Positions 41,021-49,532 are shown, counted from the stretch's first letter. The stretch: DNA of 52,551 nt from an uncultured Pseudomonadota bacterium (GCA_947307295.1 CAMZIQ010000007.1:1-52551), one strand, 5' to 3'. The notes: generated from the sequence alone by a model not told the origin. Numbers and translations are program-made.

Positions 41021-42337
41021 ATGTCAATGATAAGAACGCATATCGCCGAAATTCCACAAAAAATTGGCGAAACTATAACTGTCAAAGGTCACGCGCAAAC
41101 AATACGCGAACAGTCAAGTATTGCATTTATTGTTTTGCGTGAGATAACCGGAACCATTCAATGTGTTATTGAAAAGGGAACGGCGGCCTTTGAGAAAGTC
41201 AAAGAAATCACAACAGAATCTGTCATATCTGTGACAGGTAAAGTTGTGGAAACAAAAAGCACAGAATCCGGTTTTGAGATCCACGCATCCGAAATCGAAA
41301 TAATGTCTTTGGCCGAGGCGACACCGATACCTGTCACACAAAAAGGCAGCGCGGAAGTGACACCGGAAAAATCGCAAGATTGGCGTTTCCTATCACTGCG
41401 CAGCCCACGCGGTGCAACGATAATGCGAGCAATATCTGCGATGACCGCCGGATATCATGAATACCTAACTAAACAAGGGTTTATTGAAATCCAAACACCA
41501 AAGATAATGGCAACACCATCAGAATCCAGGGCCGAATTATTCAAACTGGAATACTTTGGTCAAACAGCCTACCTTGCACAATCACCACAGTTATTCAAAC
41601 AAATGGCGATTGCATCTGGTTTGGAACGCGTATTTGAGGTTGCACCGGCATTTCGTGCGGATCATTCATTCACTACGCGCCATGCGACAGAATTCACATC
41701 TTTCGATGGTGAAATGGCATACATTGAAAGTTTTGAAGAAGTGATGAAAGAACTCGAAAGTGCGATTTCATATATGCTGACATCCATTAAAAAGACATGT
41801 GGCAAGGAAATCGAAAAATACTTCGGTATTACTGAATTCCAGTTGAAAAAGCCAATTCCACGCATCACGATGGCAGAGGCTAAAGAGATTTTGCGTGAAA
41901 TGGGGTGTGCATCTGAACAGCCGGACATTACGACTGCCGAAGAAAAAGCACTTGGCGATTACGTCAAGGAAAAGTACGGCTCTGATTTTGTGTTCGTGAC
42001 CGAATGGCCATGGGAATCGCGCCCGTTCTATCATAAAAAGGCGATAGACAAACATGGACACGAAATATCGGTATCTGCCGACTTATTATACAAAGGTGTT
42101 GAAATTGTGACCTGCGCCCAGCGTGAAGAATCCTATGCCAAACTGTGCGAACAGTTGCGTGGCAAAGGATTACACCAAGAGGGCCTGCAATGGTACTTGG
42201 ATTGCTTCCGCTATGGCATGCCACCACATGGTGGTTGGGGCTTTGGTGGTGCAAGATTCATAAAGCAGTTGCTGGAATTACCAACGATACGGGAATCAAC
42301 GTTCCTGTTCCGCGGCCCATCACGCTTGATGCCATAA
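41021..42337 (+). CDS. Aspartyl-tRNA synthetase, archaeal type (AspS2)
   Basis: 438 aa class II synthetase. OB-fold anticodon domain (about 1-100), then the catalytic core with motif 2 (FEVAPAFRADHSFTTRHATEFTSFD), EWPWESRPFY and motif 3 GGWGFGGARFIKQLLELPTIRE, ending FRGPSRLMP. It lacks the bacterial GAD insertion and is about 150 residues shorter than bacterial AspS, so it belongs to the archaeal/AspS2 type, often non-discriminating and used with GatCAB to make Asn-tRNA. GGAGG precedes the ATG. Base composition is clearly richer in G+C than surrounding genes, and with the T-box this suggests acquisition from a Firmicute. Confidence 0.88.
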   Translation: MSMIRTHIAEIPQKIGETITVKGHAQTIREQSSIAFIVLREITGTIQCVIEKGTAAFEKVKEITTESVISVTGKVVETKSTESGFEIHASEIEIMSLAEATPIPVTQKGSAEVTPEKSQDWRFLSLRSPRGATIMRAISAMTAGYHEYLTKQGFIEIQTPKIMATPSESRAELFKLEYFGQTAYLAQSPQLFKQMAIASGLERVFEVAPAFRADHSFTTRHATEFTSFDGEMAYIESFEEVMKELESAISYMLTSIKKTCGKEIEKYFGITEFQLKKPIPRITMAEAKEILREMGCASEQPDITTAEEKALGDYVKEKYGSDFVFVTEWPWESRPFYHKKAIDKHGHEISVSADLLYKGVEIVTCAQREESYAKLCEQLRGKGLHQEGLQWYLDCFRYGMPPHGGWGFGGARFIKQLLELPTIRESTFLFRGPSRLMP

Positions 42338-42342
42338 AAAAC

Positions 42343-42377
42343 AAAAGACGTTCAGGTAAACCCTGAACGTCTTTTTA
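42343..42377 (+). terminator. Terminator of aspS2
   Basis: AAAGACGTTCAGG pairs with CCTGAACGTCTTT and is followed by T. Confidence 0.9.
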
Positions 42378-42433
42378 TTCAATAACGGCAAGAAATGTGA
42401 TATACTTAGCAATGACACAAAAAAGGATTGGAT

Positions 42434-42955
42434 ATGCAAATAGAATTAAAACCATTGCAGTTGTCAGATGCAGATACTTTATATGAATTTTTTCAAAAAC
42501 TACCTGCGTCAGAAAACGGTAAAAACAATCGGGCGCATGGTTTGTCCCGAGAAGAGTTTGCCGCATGGGTCCAGAAAGAAATCGATGCATCCAACGGTAA
42601 AAACTTGCGAGAGGGTTATGTCCCAGGCACAACCTTTGTCATGTACGTGGATGGAACACCTGTTGGAGTTAGTAATTTAAGGCATTATTTGAATGAAAAC
42701 TTAGAAAAAGACGGCGGTCATATTGGTACGCATATCCAGCCAGAATACCGCGGACGTGGGTACGGAAACATTATCAAACTGGAAACATTAAAAAAAGCAA
42801 AAGAAATGGGTATCAAACGCGTGCTGATATTCAACCATGATGATAATGTTCCAGCATGGCGAACATCCGAAAAGATGGGTGGCAAACTGGATTCAATAAA
42901 TATGGTTAATGGGGTAAAATTGCGAAAATACGTATTTGATACATCAAAATTATAA
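42434..42955 (+). CDS. GNAT acetyltransferase
   Basis: 173 aa. IELKPLQLSDADTLYEFF start; GYVPGTTFVMYVDGTPVGVSNLRHYL; GGHIGTHIQPEYRGRGYGN with a complete acetyl-CoA loop RGRGYGN; then IFNHDDNVPAWRTSEKMGGK. Relative of the 33802 GNAT, in which the loop is degraded. AAGGATTGGAT precedes the ATG; a TTG two codons up is less likely. Monocistronic, with terminators on both sides. Confidence 0.85.
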   Translation: MQIELKPLQLSDADTLYEFFQKLPASENGKNNRAHGLSREEFAAWVQKEIDASNGKNLREGYVPGTTFVMYVDGTPVGVSNLRHYLNENLEKDGGHIGTHIQPEYRGRGYGNIIKLETLKKAKEMGIKRVLIFNHDDNVPAWRTSEKMGGKLDSINMVNGVKLRKYVFDTSKL

Positions 42956-42958
42956 AAC

Positions 42959-42980
42959 AAACCGCCCAAACGGGCGGTTT
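42959..42980. terminator. Bidirectional terminator
   Basis: AAACCGCCC, loop AAAC, GGGCGGTTT between the convergent GNAT and tyrS. Confidence 0.85.
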
Positions 42981-42993
42981 AGATAACGTATCA

Positions 42994-44190
42994 TTATTTT
43001 ACTATTTTGAAGAATGTTTTACGTCCTACACGAACAAACAATGTACTATTGGTTGGTATAATCTGATTTATATCAGCAACCTTTTCATCATTTATTGTGA
43101 CGGCATTTTGTAAAACTAATCTTCGTAATTCAGTTTTTGATTCCGTTGGCATACCAATTTGCAACACTTCTATTACAGATAATTCCGGTTTATCTGTTGT
43201 AAATTCAGGCGCATTTTTGGGAAACACTTTATTTGAAAAAGTATTCTTAAAATGTTCCATCGCGGAATTTGCCGCATCGACACCGTGGAATATTTCTACG
43301 ATTTTGTGTGCTGTAAATAACTTGGCATTCATTGGATTGTTTTCAATGTCTAACGCATCTATTTCATCCAATGGAACACGAGTATTATTTATCAAGAAAA
43401 TACGTATCATTTCATCTGGTTGAGCCATTATTTGCCCAAACATAGTATTTGCATCCGTATTCAAAAATACACCTGTGCCACGTGATTTAGACATCAGTTC
43501 GCCGGTTATTGGGTTTTCCATCAAATTATTGCACACGATAAACTTTTCTTTGTTTTTTAATTTTTTCAACAAAGTTCGTCCCATCAGTGCATTGAATGTT
43601 TGGTCAACACCACACAATTCAACATCGGCATCCAGTGCCACAGAATCAAACCCTTGGAAAATTGGGTACAGAAATTCATGCAGGTGAATTGGTCGGTTCT
43701 CTGCCATCCGTTTTTGGAACATATCACGTTCCAACATATGTTGCACAGTGGTATTTGATGCCAGTTCTATCAAATCACGCATAGAAAGTTTATTCAACCA
43801 ATCGCCATTGAAAACAATGTGTGCGGGGTTATCCGCATCGCCGAAATTTATAAGTGGCGAAATCTGTCGAACCCAATCTTTTGAAAATTCGTGTACTTGT
43901 TCTGGGGTTAATCTAGCACGTGCAGAGTTTCGGTCGCTGGGGTCGCCGATGCACGCGGTAAAATCACCGAACAACACAAATACTTCGTGTCCCAGTTTTC
44001 TAAATTCTTCCAGCAACATAAAGTTCTTTGCATGTGACAGGTGCAACGATGCATTGGTTGGGTCGGCACCTATGAAAAAACGAAGTTTTTCATTCAGCAA
44101 CCGTTGCTTAAATTCTTCCCGCGATGGTAAAATATCAACAATTATCCCACGGTCCAATATTTCATCTATAATTTGTTCTTTGGTTTTCAT
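42994..44190 (-). CDS. tyrS: Tyrosyl-tRNA synthetase
   Basis: 398 aa class I synthetase. Nucleotide motif HLSH (ASLHLSHAKNF, near residue 50) for HIGH, and LMSKSRG (about 233) for KMSKS. GDFTACIGDPSDRNSAR and the tyrosine pocket region ELCGVDQTFNALMGR follow the TyrZ-like branch. A C-terminal S4-like RNA-binding domain (about 330-398, ELRRLVLQNAVTINDEKVAD) recognises tRNA-Tyr. AAAGGATTAAGTA precedes the ATG. The leader upstream encodes a Tyr-rich peptide and an attenuator. Confidence 0.93.
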   Translation of the reverse strand: MKTKEQIIDEILDRGIIVDILPSREEFKQRLLNEKLRFFIGADPTNASLHLSHAKNFMLLEEFRKLGHEVFVLFGDFTACIGDPSDRNSARARLTPEQVHEFSKDWVRQISPLINFGDADNPAHIVFNGDWLNKLSMRDLIELASNTTVQHMLERDMFQKRMAENRPIHLHEFLYPIFQGFDSVALDADVELCGVDQTFNALMGRTLLKKLKNKEKFIVCNNLMENPITGELMSKSRGTGVFLNTDANTMFGQIMAQPDEMIRIFLINNTRVPLDEIDALDIENNPMNAKLFTAHKIVEIFHGVDAANSAMEHFKNTFSNKVFPKNAPEFTTDKPELSVIEVLQIGMPTESKTELRRLVLQNAVTINDEKVADINQIIPTNSTLFVRVGRKTFFKIVK

Positions 44191-44218
44191 TACTTAATCC
44201 TTTGTTTTTGTTATGAAT

Positions 44219-44287
44219 AAAAAAATTGGCTTTGGCAAAATCCCCTTATGGTGCCAAAGCCAATCAAACCCATAACACCATAAGGGG
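44219..44287 (-). promoter_or_regulatory. tyrS attenuator: competing terminator and antiterminator
   Basis: On the minus strand, arm 1 CCCCTTATGGTG (44287-44276) directly follows the leader-peptide stop and is exactly complementary to CACCATAAGGGG (44253-44242). The terminator arms ATTGGCTTTGGCA (44264-44252) and TGCCAAAGCCAAT (44238-44226) are exactly complementary and followed by seven T. The two helices interleave and share two bases, so they should exclude each other. A ribosome at the leader stop would cover arm 1 and favour the terminator; one stalled at the first Tyr codon would leave arm 1 free. Confidence 0.85.
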
Positions 44288-44368
44288 TTAATAGGCGTAA
44301 TAAAAACCACATGCACAAAAATGTGCAGTATTAAAATTGCGATTAAGATTCATACAATCTTTTGTCAT
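44288..44368 (-). CDS. tyrS leader peptide
   Basis: 26 codons from ATG at 44368 (or 21 from ATG at 44353) to TAA at 44290-44288. The C-terminus reads CGFYYAY: three Tyr codons in the last four positions, TAT TAC GCC TAT, directly before the stop. Its stop abuts arm 1 of the attenuator. The ribosome site is poor (AAGACGAG before the first ATG). Expected to sense charged tRNA-Tyr, as the Phe-rich pheM peptide does for pheST. Confidence 0.8.
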   Translation of the reverse strand: MTKDCMNLNRNFNTAHFCACGFYYAY

Positions 44369-44378
44369 CTCGTCTTAT

Positions 44379-44406
44379 ATTGTAGGCAAATTATCGCAAA
44401 AGTCAA
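44379..44406 (-). promoter_or_regulatory. Promoter of the tyrS leader
   Basis: On the minus strand TTGACT (44406-44401), 16 bases, TACAAT (44384-44379). Ten bases separate the -10 from the first leader ATG. Confidence 0.7.
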
Positions 44407-44478
44407 GACAATACGGGAACGTCGCTTGTTTTCAAACAAATGACTGGACAAGTGGCTAAAGATTATGCCTAAACTTTA

Positions 44479-45237
44479 TCAACAATGTTTTTTGAATAAT
44501 ACCGATGGACGATGTCCGGATCCGGAACGCATTTTATCGGTTGGCACAACTTTGTTTGCTATTGTCCTGCGAAATGCCGCTGGAAGTAATTTGCGACCTA
44601 AAATTATTTCATAAACCTGTTGTAATTCGCCCAATGTGAATTCACTTGGCATCATATCAAACACTATGTCTGTGTATTCGATTTTATTACGCAAACGTTC
44701 TATGCCGGTTTTTATAATCATTGCATGATCAAATGCCAAATCTGCCTCGGTCAAAGTTAAATCCTCATTATGCAACAACAATTTGCCGTTGTTATATTCT
44801 ATACTGAACCATTTTGCATCATGCTTTCCCGAATAATGCAATTTGTTTTTATTTATCAATGCCATATGTGCAATTGAAAAAACACGCGTTCTGGGGTCAC
44901 GATTTGGCGCATCAAATGTGTATAATTGTTCCAAATATATGTTACCGGTTGCACCTGTTTCATTACGCAATATGCGATATGCCGCATCCAGCGCAGTTTC
45001 ATCAATTCCTATAAAACCACCAGGCAAATTCCATTTGCCTTTTTGTGGATAATCATCGCGATGTACCAATAAAACGCTGAATAATTGTTTATCAGCTTTG
45101 CGCCAATTTTCTGCCACACTGTTTGATACAGAAAATATTAAAACATCCGATGTAACCGATGGCCTATCAAATTGTGATGCATCATATGCGGCCAAAAATT
45201 CTGCCTCGGATGAAAATTCGTGTTTGGTATTTGTCAT
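44479..45237 (-). CDS. nrtR: NrtR-type Nudix transcriptional regulator of NAD metabolism
   Basis: 252 aa. The N-terminal two thirds is a Nudix domain (FSVLLVHRDDYPQKGKWNLPGGFIGIDETALDAAYRILRNETGATG) with the catalytic box degenerate (ILRNETG in place of REUxEE), as in NrtR regulators that sense ADP-ribose. The C-terminal third is a winged helix (FTLGELQQVYEIILGRKLLPAAFRRTI) ending with the basic Arg/Lys tail typical of the family. The start at 45237 follows AAAGGC; a longer frame runs into the upstream gene. Last gene of the NAD-salvage operon, so probably autoregulated through the operator at 48850-48893. Confidence 0.9.
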   Translation of the reverse strand: MTNTKHEFSSEAEFLAAYDASQFDRPSVTSDVLIFSVSNSVAENWRKADKQLFSVLLVHRDDYPQKGKWNLPGGFIGIDETALDAAYRILRNETGATGNIYLEQLYTFDAPNRDPRTRVFSIAHMALINKNKLHYSGKHDAKWFSIEYNNGKLLLHNEDLTLTEADLAFDHAMIIKTGIERLRNKIEYTDIVFDMMPSEFTLGELQQVYEIILGRKLLPAAFRRTIANKVVPTDKMRSGSGHRPSVLFKKHC

Positions 45238-45244
45238 GCCTTTC

Positions 45245-45718
45245 CTATTTTGTTTTATACTTCTGTATTTTGGCAATAATCAAAGGCATTGTCAAATCTT
45301 TGATTTCATCTGGCCAAGTGCATTTTGTCTGCATATATTCCAATAATACCTCTGGTTTCCAGTCCTTGCCGGTATATGCACGCGATGCGGCGATTGTATC
45401 GCATACCATTTCTTTGACATATTTTTCTGGTATAGGCGCGATTTTACCGTTTGTTCTGTCCACCCAGTATTCCCAATGGTGCTTGTTCCGGTTGGTGTGT
45501 TCTATCCACGATATAGAATAACCATATTTCTGTTTTTCTATGTTGATTGGCGATTGATTGCCAGCATAAAATTGTCCAAGCCGGAATTCGCTGGGGCGAA
45601 ATTTTGATAAATCATGTACCAATCCTTGCCAAATCAAACCGTATTCCATACATTCCATAAACACATAATATTTGTGTGTCATTATCTTTTTAAAATGTAG
45701 CCAGTAATTTTTTATCAT
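45245..45718 (-). CDS. DUF5662 family, HD-like protein
   Basis: 157 aa. LVHDLSKFRPSEF and ISWIEHTNRNKHHWEYWVDR give the spaced His-Asp and His-His motifs of DUF5662, likely an HD-type metal hydrolase. The start at 45718 has AAAGGATATGTA upstream; the frame upstream overlaps the radical-SAM gene. It starts 12 bases from the radical-SAM stop and ends 7 bases from nrtR. Its role in NAD salvage is unknown; phosphohydrolysis of a nucleotide product is inference. Confidence 0.8.
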   Translation of the reverse strand: MIKNYWLHFKKIMTHKYYVFMECMEYGLIWQGLVHDLSKFRPSEFRLGQFYAGNQSPINIEKQKYGYSISWIEHTNRNKHHWEYWVDRTNGKIAPIPEKYVKEMVCDTIAASRAYTGKDWKPEVLLEYMQTKCTWPDEIKDLTMPLIIAKIQKYKTK

Positions 45719-45729
45719 TACATATCCTT

Positions 45730-46701
45730 TTATCTTGTTTTTTGATTCATTTCTGCGATCAAAGCATTCCCGCATGTGATACGATCACTGTCTTCTTCAT
45801 GACTTGGAACAAAAACAATAACATCCCAACCCATTTTTACAAGCGGTTGTTCAAATTGACGATATACATCATAATCATCATAGGATGTTGTCACATCAAA
45901 TCCATTTTTTACCGCAGAATTTGTTTCATGTATCGGGGTTATTTTTACAATAAACATATTTGGATCAAATAACTCTGTTAAACGTGCAGCATCCAAAACC
46001 GTATCCTTGGTAACCGCAAAATTTAAAGTGTATTTACGCCCCACAGGATGTGGCAATATTTTGGCTAACGCTGATATTTCTGCCAAACTTAAACTTTTTT
46101 TGTTGAATTGATAATCGCGTTGTGTATCGTCAGTCGAATTGATACTAAATTGTAATCCTGCTTCGCCACGATAATCTATGTTTTTAATATTACACCAATC
46201 CAAAACAAACTGTGTTAAATGGCTATTGGCTTTTGGCAGCATCGTTGATACAACTGGATGAATTGTTTTTGCCTCAATATATTTCGCAACCAATTTTCGC
46301 AGATTATCTCGTGCAAAAGCCAAAACATTCGGATTAAATGTCGGTTCGCCCATTCTGGCAAAATGCACATTAAATCTGTCGGTGTTTTTAACAGTTTCGT
46401 TTTTCAAAATAGTTTCTATTTCATATGCCATCTCAGCCACAGATGCATTGCCATAAAAACCATATTTCGGACAATCGCAAAACTTGCAATTCATAGGGCA
46501 GCCTTTCTGTGTACTGATTGTTGCCACCCATTTTTGTGTTAAATCCACAGTTTTATGCTGCACGCCATTGATTTCTTTGTGTAGCCCCAAGAAGTCCGCT
46601 TTGATATTATTTTCTTTGCCGTAATCGCCAACGGTCAAAAATTCTAAACGATGATCGGTATCTACATAAATTTTACCTGTATGCGTATTAACTATATTCA
46701 T
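45730..46701 (-). CDS. Radical-SAM protein, RlmN/Cfr-like, in NAD operon
   Basis: 323 aa. The cluster motif is GCPMNCKFCDC (CxxxCxxC, about residue 63-75). MGEPTFNP is the SAM-binding GEP motif, and VVSTMLPKA is the usual beta-3 block. The end, SDRITCGNALIAEM, keeps a Cys in the position of the methyl-carrying Cys of RlmN/Cfr (CGQL). It lacks the N-terminal RNA-binding domain of RlmN, so it is shorter, and it has no rRNA-related neighbours. It may modify a nicotinate- or nucleotide-linked substrate, or act on RNA in response to NAD status. Confidence 0.8.
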   Translation of the reverse strand: MNIVNTHTGKIYVDTDHRLEFLTVGDYGKENNIKADFLGLHKEINGVQHKTVDLTQKWVATISTQKGCPMNCKFCDCPKYGFYGNASVAEMAYEIETILKNETVKNTDRFNVHFARMGEPTFNPNVLAFARDNLRKLVAKYIEAKTIHPVVSTMLPKANSHLTQFVLDWCNIKNIDYRGEAGLQFSINSTDDTQRDYQFNKKSLSLAEISALAKILPHPVGRKYTLNFAVTKDTVLDAARLTELFDPNMFIVKITPIHETNSAVKNGFDVTTSYDDYDVYRQFEQPLVKMGWDVIVFVPSHEEDSDRITCGNALIAEMNQKTR

Positions 46702-46706
46702 CTGCG

Positions 46707-47252
46707 CTACCTTTGGTTTTGTAATTGTTTGGCCGTTATAATCATGATTTTTGGATTGTTAAATTCTTTGACAACGTCATCAATTTGTTCGTTTATACCG
46801 CGGCACAAATCTTGTAAGACAAAGACCGAATATCCGCGTTGTAAATATCCCCAAATTGCATATTTTACACAGAAATCACTCGCGACCCCCATAACATAGA
46901 CATCTGTGCTTTTCGGATCAAATCCGGTCAGTGCTTTTTGTATTGCACGCTGATCCGCCCACACGTCATACACATTTTTTAATACTCTGTCATATTTATC
47001 CAACTGTATTGCTAATTTCCAACCATTTGTTCCGTATAAACAATGTGGTGGAAAATCTCTTGCTTCTGATGTGTTATTATATGTTGCACGATAGTGCGTA
47101 TCAAATGTTGCTATGGTTTTATCAAATTTAACATTACGCAAAAATTCGTTTACTGGTTTAATCAAAGATTCTGCACCGGTGACAGGCAATTTACCGTTTG
47201 CCAACACAAAATCGTTTTGCATATCAACTATGTGTAAAAGTCTACTTTTCAT
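46707..47252 (-). CDS. pncA: Nicotinamidase
   Basis: 181 aa cysteine hydrolase turning nicotinamide into nicotinate. Asp in IVDMQNDF (residue about 10), Lys in the CLYGTNGWKL/VLKNVYDVWAD region and the nucleophile Cys in GVASDFCVKYA form the triad; metal ligands lie in ATFDTHYRA. Co-directional with pncB (15 bases apart) and the radical-SAM gene (5 bases). Confidence 0.92.
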   Translation of the reverse strand: MKSRLLHIVDMQNDFVLANGKLPVTGAESLIKPVNEFLRNVKFDKTIATFDTHYRATYNNTSEARDFPPHCLYGTNGWKLAIQLDKYDRVLKNVYDVWADQRAIQKALTGFDPKSTDVYVMGVASDFCVKYAIWGYLQRGYSVFVLQDLCRGINEQIDDVVKEFNNPKIMIITAKQLQNQR

Positions 47253-47267
47253 TTTATTACCTCTTTG

Positions 47268-48806
47268 TTATTTTGTACGTTGTAAAATTTGGCTTAACAC
47301 CATTTCTGTTTGTTTTTTATAAAGGCTTTGTTCTATTTCGGCGTGATATTCACAAGAATTTGTTGCACGTTTATATTTTTTATCCAGTCTGCCCAGGTTG
47401 TGCGCTGTGGCGGCGGCGATATCTTTTACATCACGCTGCATAACATCTTTGTCTATTACGCCGTCACACACGACACGAACCATTGGTTTATAAAACATTG
47501 TGTTTTTTTCATATGTGCGTTCTGTGGAATTTCTGGCATTAACACTGATGATTGGAAAATCGAGTGTTCCGTATGGTTGTTCAATAAACCCATGCGCAGT
47601 TATCACATCGCCCATAAAATTAACGTTGCCGTCCAGCATACGAACAATTTCTGTGGCGCCTGGGATTGTGCGTTTAATCGCATCCCCGGATATTTTCATT
47701 TTATCAATGCCGTTGATGCTTTTTAATTTATAAACACCGCCCAGGGATGGTTGATCTGCCGCAGTTACCAGGTTGGTTCCCAATGCGAACACATCAATTT
47801 TTGCACCACTTTCTAACAATTTTGTGATTGAATATTCATCCAAATCATTGCTGGCGATAATTTTGCAATTTCGCATATCCGCAGCATCTAATAATTCACG
47901 TGCGGCAATGGACAAAGATGCTAAATCCCCAGAATCTAAACGTATCATGTCTAATGGCACGCCTGTCTTTTTGGATGCAGCAATCGCATTCTTTACCCCT
48001 TGGATTGTGTCGTATGTGTCAACCAATAATGTTGTGTTGCCTTTGTTGTGCAATAACCAGTTTTCAAATGCCCCCATTTCTGTATCGTGACGCATAACAA
48101 AACTGTGTGCGTGTGTTCCGACCCATCCCAGGTTGTATTTGCGTGCCGCATCAGCATTTGATGTTGTTAAAATACCGCCAACTGCCGCACTGCGCGTAGA
48201 ACGCATACCATACATATCTTGTGCGCGGCGCAAACCAAATTCCATCACAGGGCGGTGTTCGGCTGCGTTTACAATGCGTGTCGCCTTGGTTGCAATCAAG
48301 CATGATGCATTTAATCCATTCAATATTGCGGTTTCAACAATACCGACCTGCCATTCTGGGCCAGACACACGAACAATCGGTTCATTTGGAAATACCAATT
48401 CGCCCTCTGGTACTGCATCAATGGTCAAAGATAATTTTTGATTGCGTAAAAATTCCAAAAATTCCGGTTTGAATGTCGGTGTGCCATCTTTGTTTTTGCA
48501 GTTCGCCAACCATTTAATACTATCTTCTGAAAATCCGTAATCGTTCAACCATTCCAAGAAAGGTCCCAATCCTGCCGATACTGTATATGACCCACCAAAT
48601 GGGTTTTTACGAATAAACATTTCATATGTGGCGGGTTCACATGCTTTGCCCTCTAAAAACGAAGTATGTGCCATTGTCAGGTGATATTTATCCAGCCACA
48701 TTTTTTCTGACATACTGTCACGCAAAATTTCCAAATATTTATTACGCAAATCATCATCTTTGATTGTGTCTGCGATTTTGAAAAGTTGATCTATTTTATT
48801 TGTCAT
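47268..48806 (-). CDS. pncB: Nicotinate phosphoribosyltransferase
   Basis: 512 aa. Converts nicotinate and PRPP to nicotinate mononucleotide, the committed salvage step. SVNARNSTERTYE and RLDSGDLASLSIAARELLD give the catalytic face, GVYKLKSI lies near the PRPP site, and FGLRRAQDM and VGTHAHSFVM (catalytic His) are present. The length is nearer the longer eukaryal-like NAPRTase group. First gene of the operon. AAAGGATAAAAA precedes the ATG. The operator upstream overlaps its promoter. Confidence 0.92.
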   Translation of the reverse strand: MTNKIDQLFKIADTIKDDDLRNKYLEILRDSMSEKMWLDKYHLTMAHTSFLEGKACEPATYEMFIRKNPFGGSYTVSAGLGPFLEWLNDYGFSEDSIKWLANCKNKDGTPTFKPEFLEFLRNQKLSLTIDAVPEGELVFPNEPIVRVSGPEWQVGIVETAILNGLNASCLIATKATRIVNAAEHRPVMEFGLRRAQDMYGMRSTRSAAVGGILTTSNADAARKYNLGWVGTHAHSFVMRHDTEMGAFENWLLHNKGNTTLLVDTYDTIQGVKNAIAASKKTGVPLDMIRLDSGDLASLSIAARELLDAADMRNCKIIASNDLDEYSITKLLESGAKIDVFALGTNLVTAADQPSLGGVYKLKSINGIDKMKISGDAIKRTIPGATEIVRMLDGNVNFMGDVITAHGFIEQPYGTLDFPIISVNARNSTERTYEKNTMFYKPMVRVVCDGVIDKDVMQRDVKDIAAATAHNLGRLDKKYKRATNSCEYHAEIEQSLYKKQTEMVLSQILQRTK

Positions 48807-48849
48807 TTTTTATCCTTTTGGTTTTATTTGGTTTTTGTTATTTACAAAA

Positions 48850-48893
48850 TGATAATAACATAACAATATTATCATTGTCAAGATGTTATTATC
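48850..48893 (-). promoter_or_regulatory. Palindromic operator overlapping the pncB promoter
   Basis: Plus-strand GATAATAACAT (48851-48861) and ATGTTATTATC (48883-48893) are a perfect 11-base inverted repeat. TGATAATA (48850-48857) also pairs with TATTATCA (48867-48874). On the minus strand the promoter TTGACA (48881-48876), 17-18 bases, TTATTA/TATTAT lies inside them. A repressor bound here would block initiation; NrtR is the obvious candidate. Confidence 0.65.
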
Positions 48894-49164
48894 AAAAAGT
48901 TAAAAACAATATAAAAACACAGTAAAAACAACGGATAAAATTTCGCGTGTTTTTTTATAAATCGATTCGAAAAATTAAAATTCATAGTCTAAAAATTTAT
49001 TTTCAATACTAAAAAACGAAAAATAATAACAACGGAATAATACGGAGTATTTTTGCGCAAATAGTTCGTGATTTTTACCTGATTTTTTCCCGTCTACACC
49101 AAGTCTACACCTTGACCGAATTCACCCCAAAAGGCGGATTGCTAGGGCAGACAAAAAATCTTTG
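48894..49164. other. Gene-free stretch with short direct repeats
   Basis: AT-rich. I see no gene. Two close copies of GTCTACACC (about 49092 and 49103) lie 11 bases apart, comparable with the TTTACAC series at 52191-52235. Confidence 0.5.
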
Positions 49165-49262
49165 TAAAATGTTTAGAAAGTCCTTGACTTGTGCGGATTT
49201 TAAGTATATTATATGCCTCGTTATTCGGGCATAGTTCAGTCGGTAGAACAACGGACTGTTAA
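49165..49262 (+). repeat. Promoter plus tRNA-Asn 5' half, left copy
   Basis: 98 bases repeated at 51963-52060 with few changes. It holds TTGACT (49184-49189), a -10 region (TATATTATAT) and then TCGGGCATAGTTCAG and on through the D-arm and anticodon stem to CTGTTAA (49225-49262). After the anticodon loop the sequence becomes unrelated; the 3' half of the tRNA is absent. Confidence 0.85.
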
Positions 49263-49532
49263 ATGAACCTTTTCGAACCCTACACAGCTTGATAAATCTG
49301 AAATTTCCGCATAAAACCCGACAGAAGTTGGGCAATTTTTTTTTGCTTTTTTTGACATACCTTGATACAACTACAGGGAAATATATCCGCAAAGACATAC
49401 ATATGACATACACGAACAGACATACATAAGTTATACACATTAAATCAAGTTCATTTTTGACACAAAAATCCAATACTATTTGTAGCAAATATAGTCAAGC
49501 AAATCATACATTTTTAGTTTGTTATTCTTGTA

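Noticed and set aside
44226..44287. T-box for tyrS
   Set aside because: No T-box sequence is present. The leader is short and contains a Tyr-codon peptide with alternative hairpins instead.
49105..49488. Minus-strand ORF across the left tRNA-Asn half
   Set aside because: Spans promoter and tRNA antisense, has odd composition and no ribosome site, and resembles no protein.
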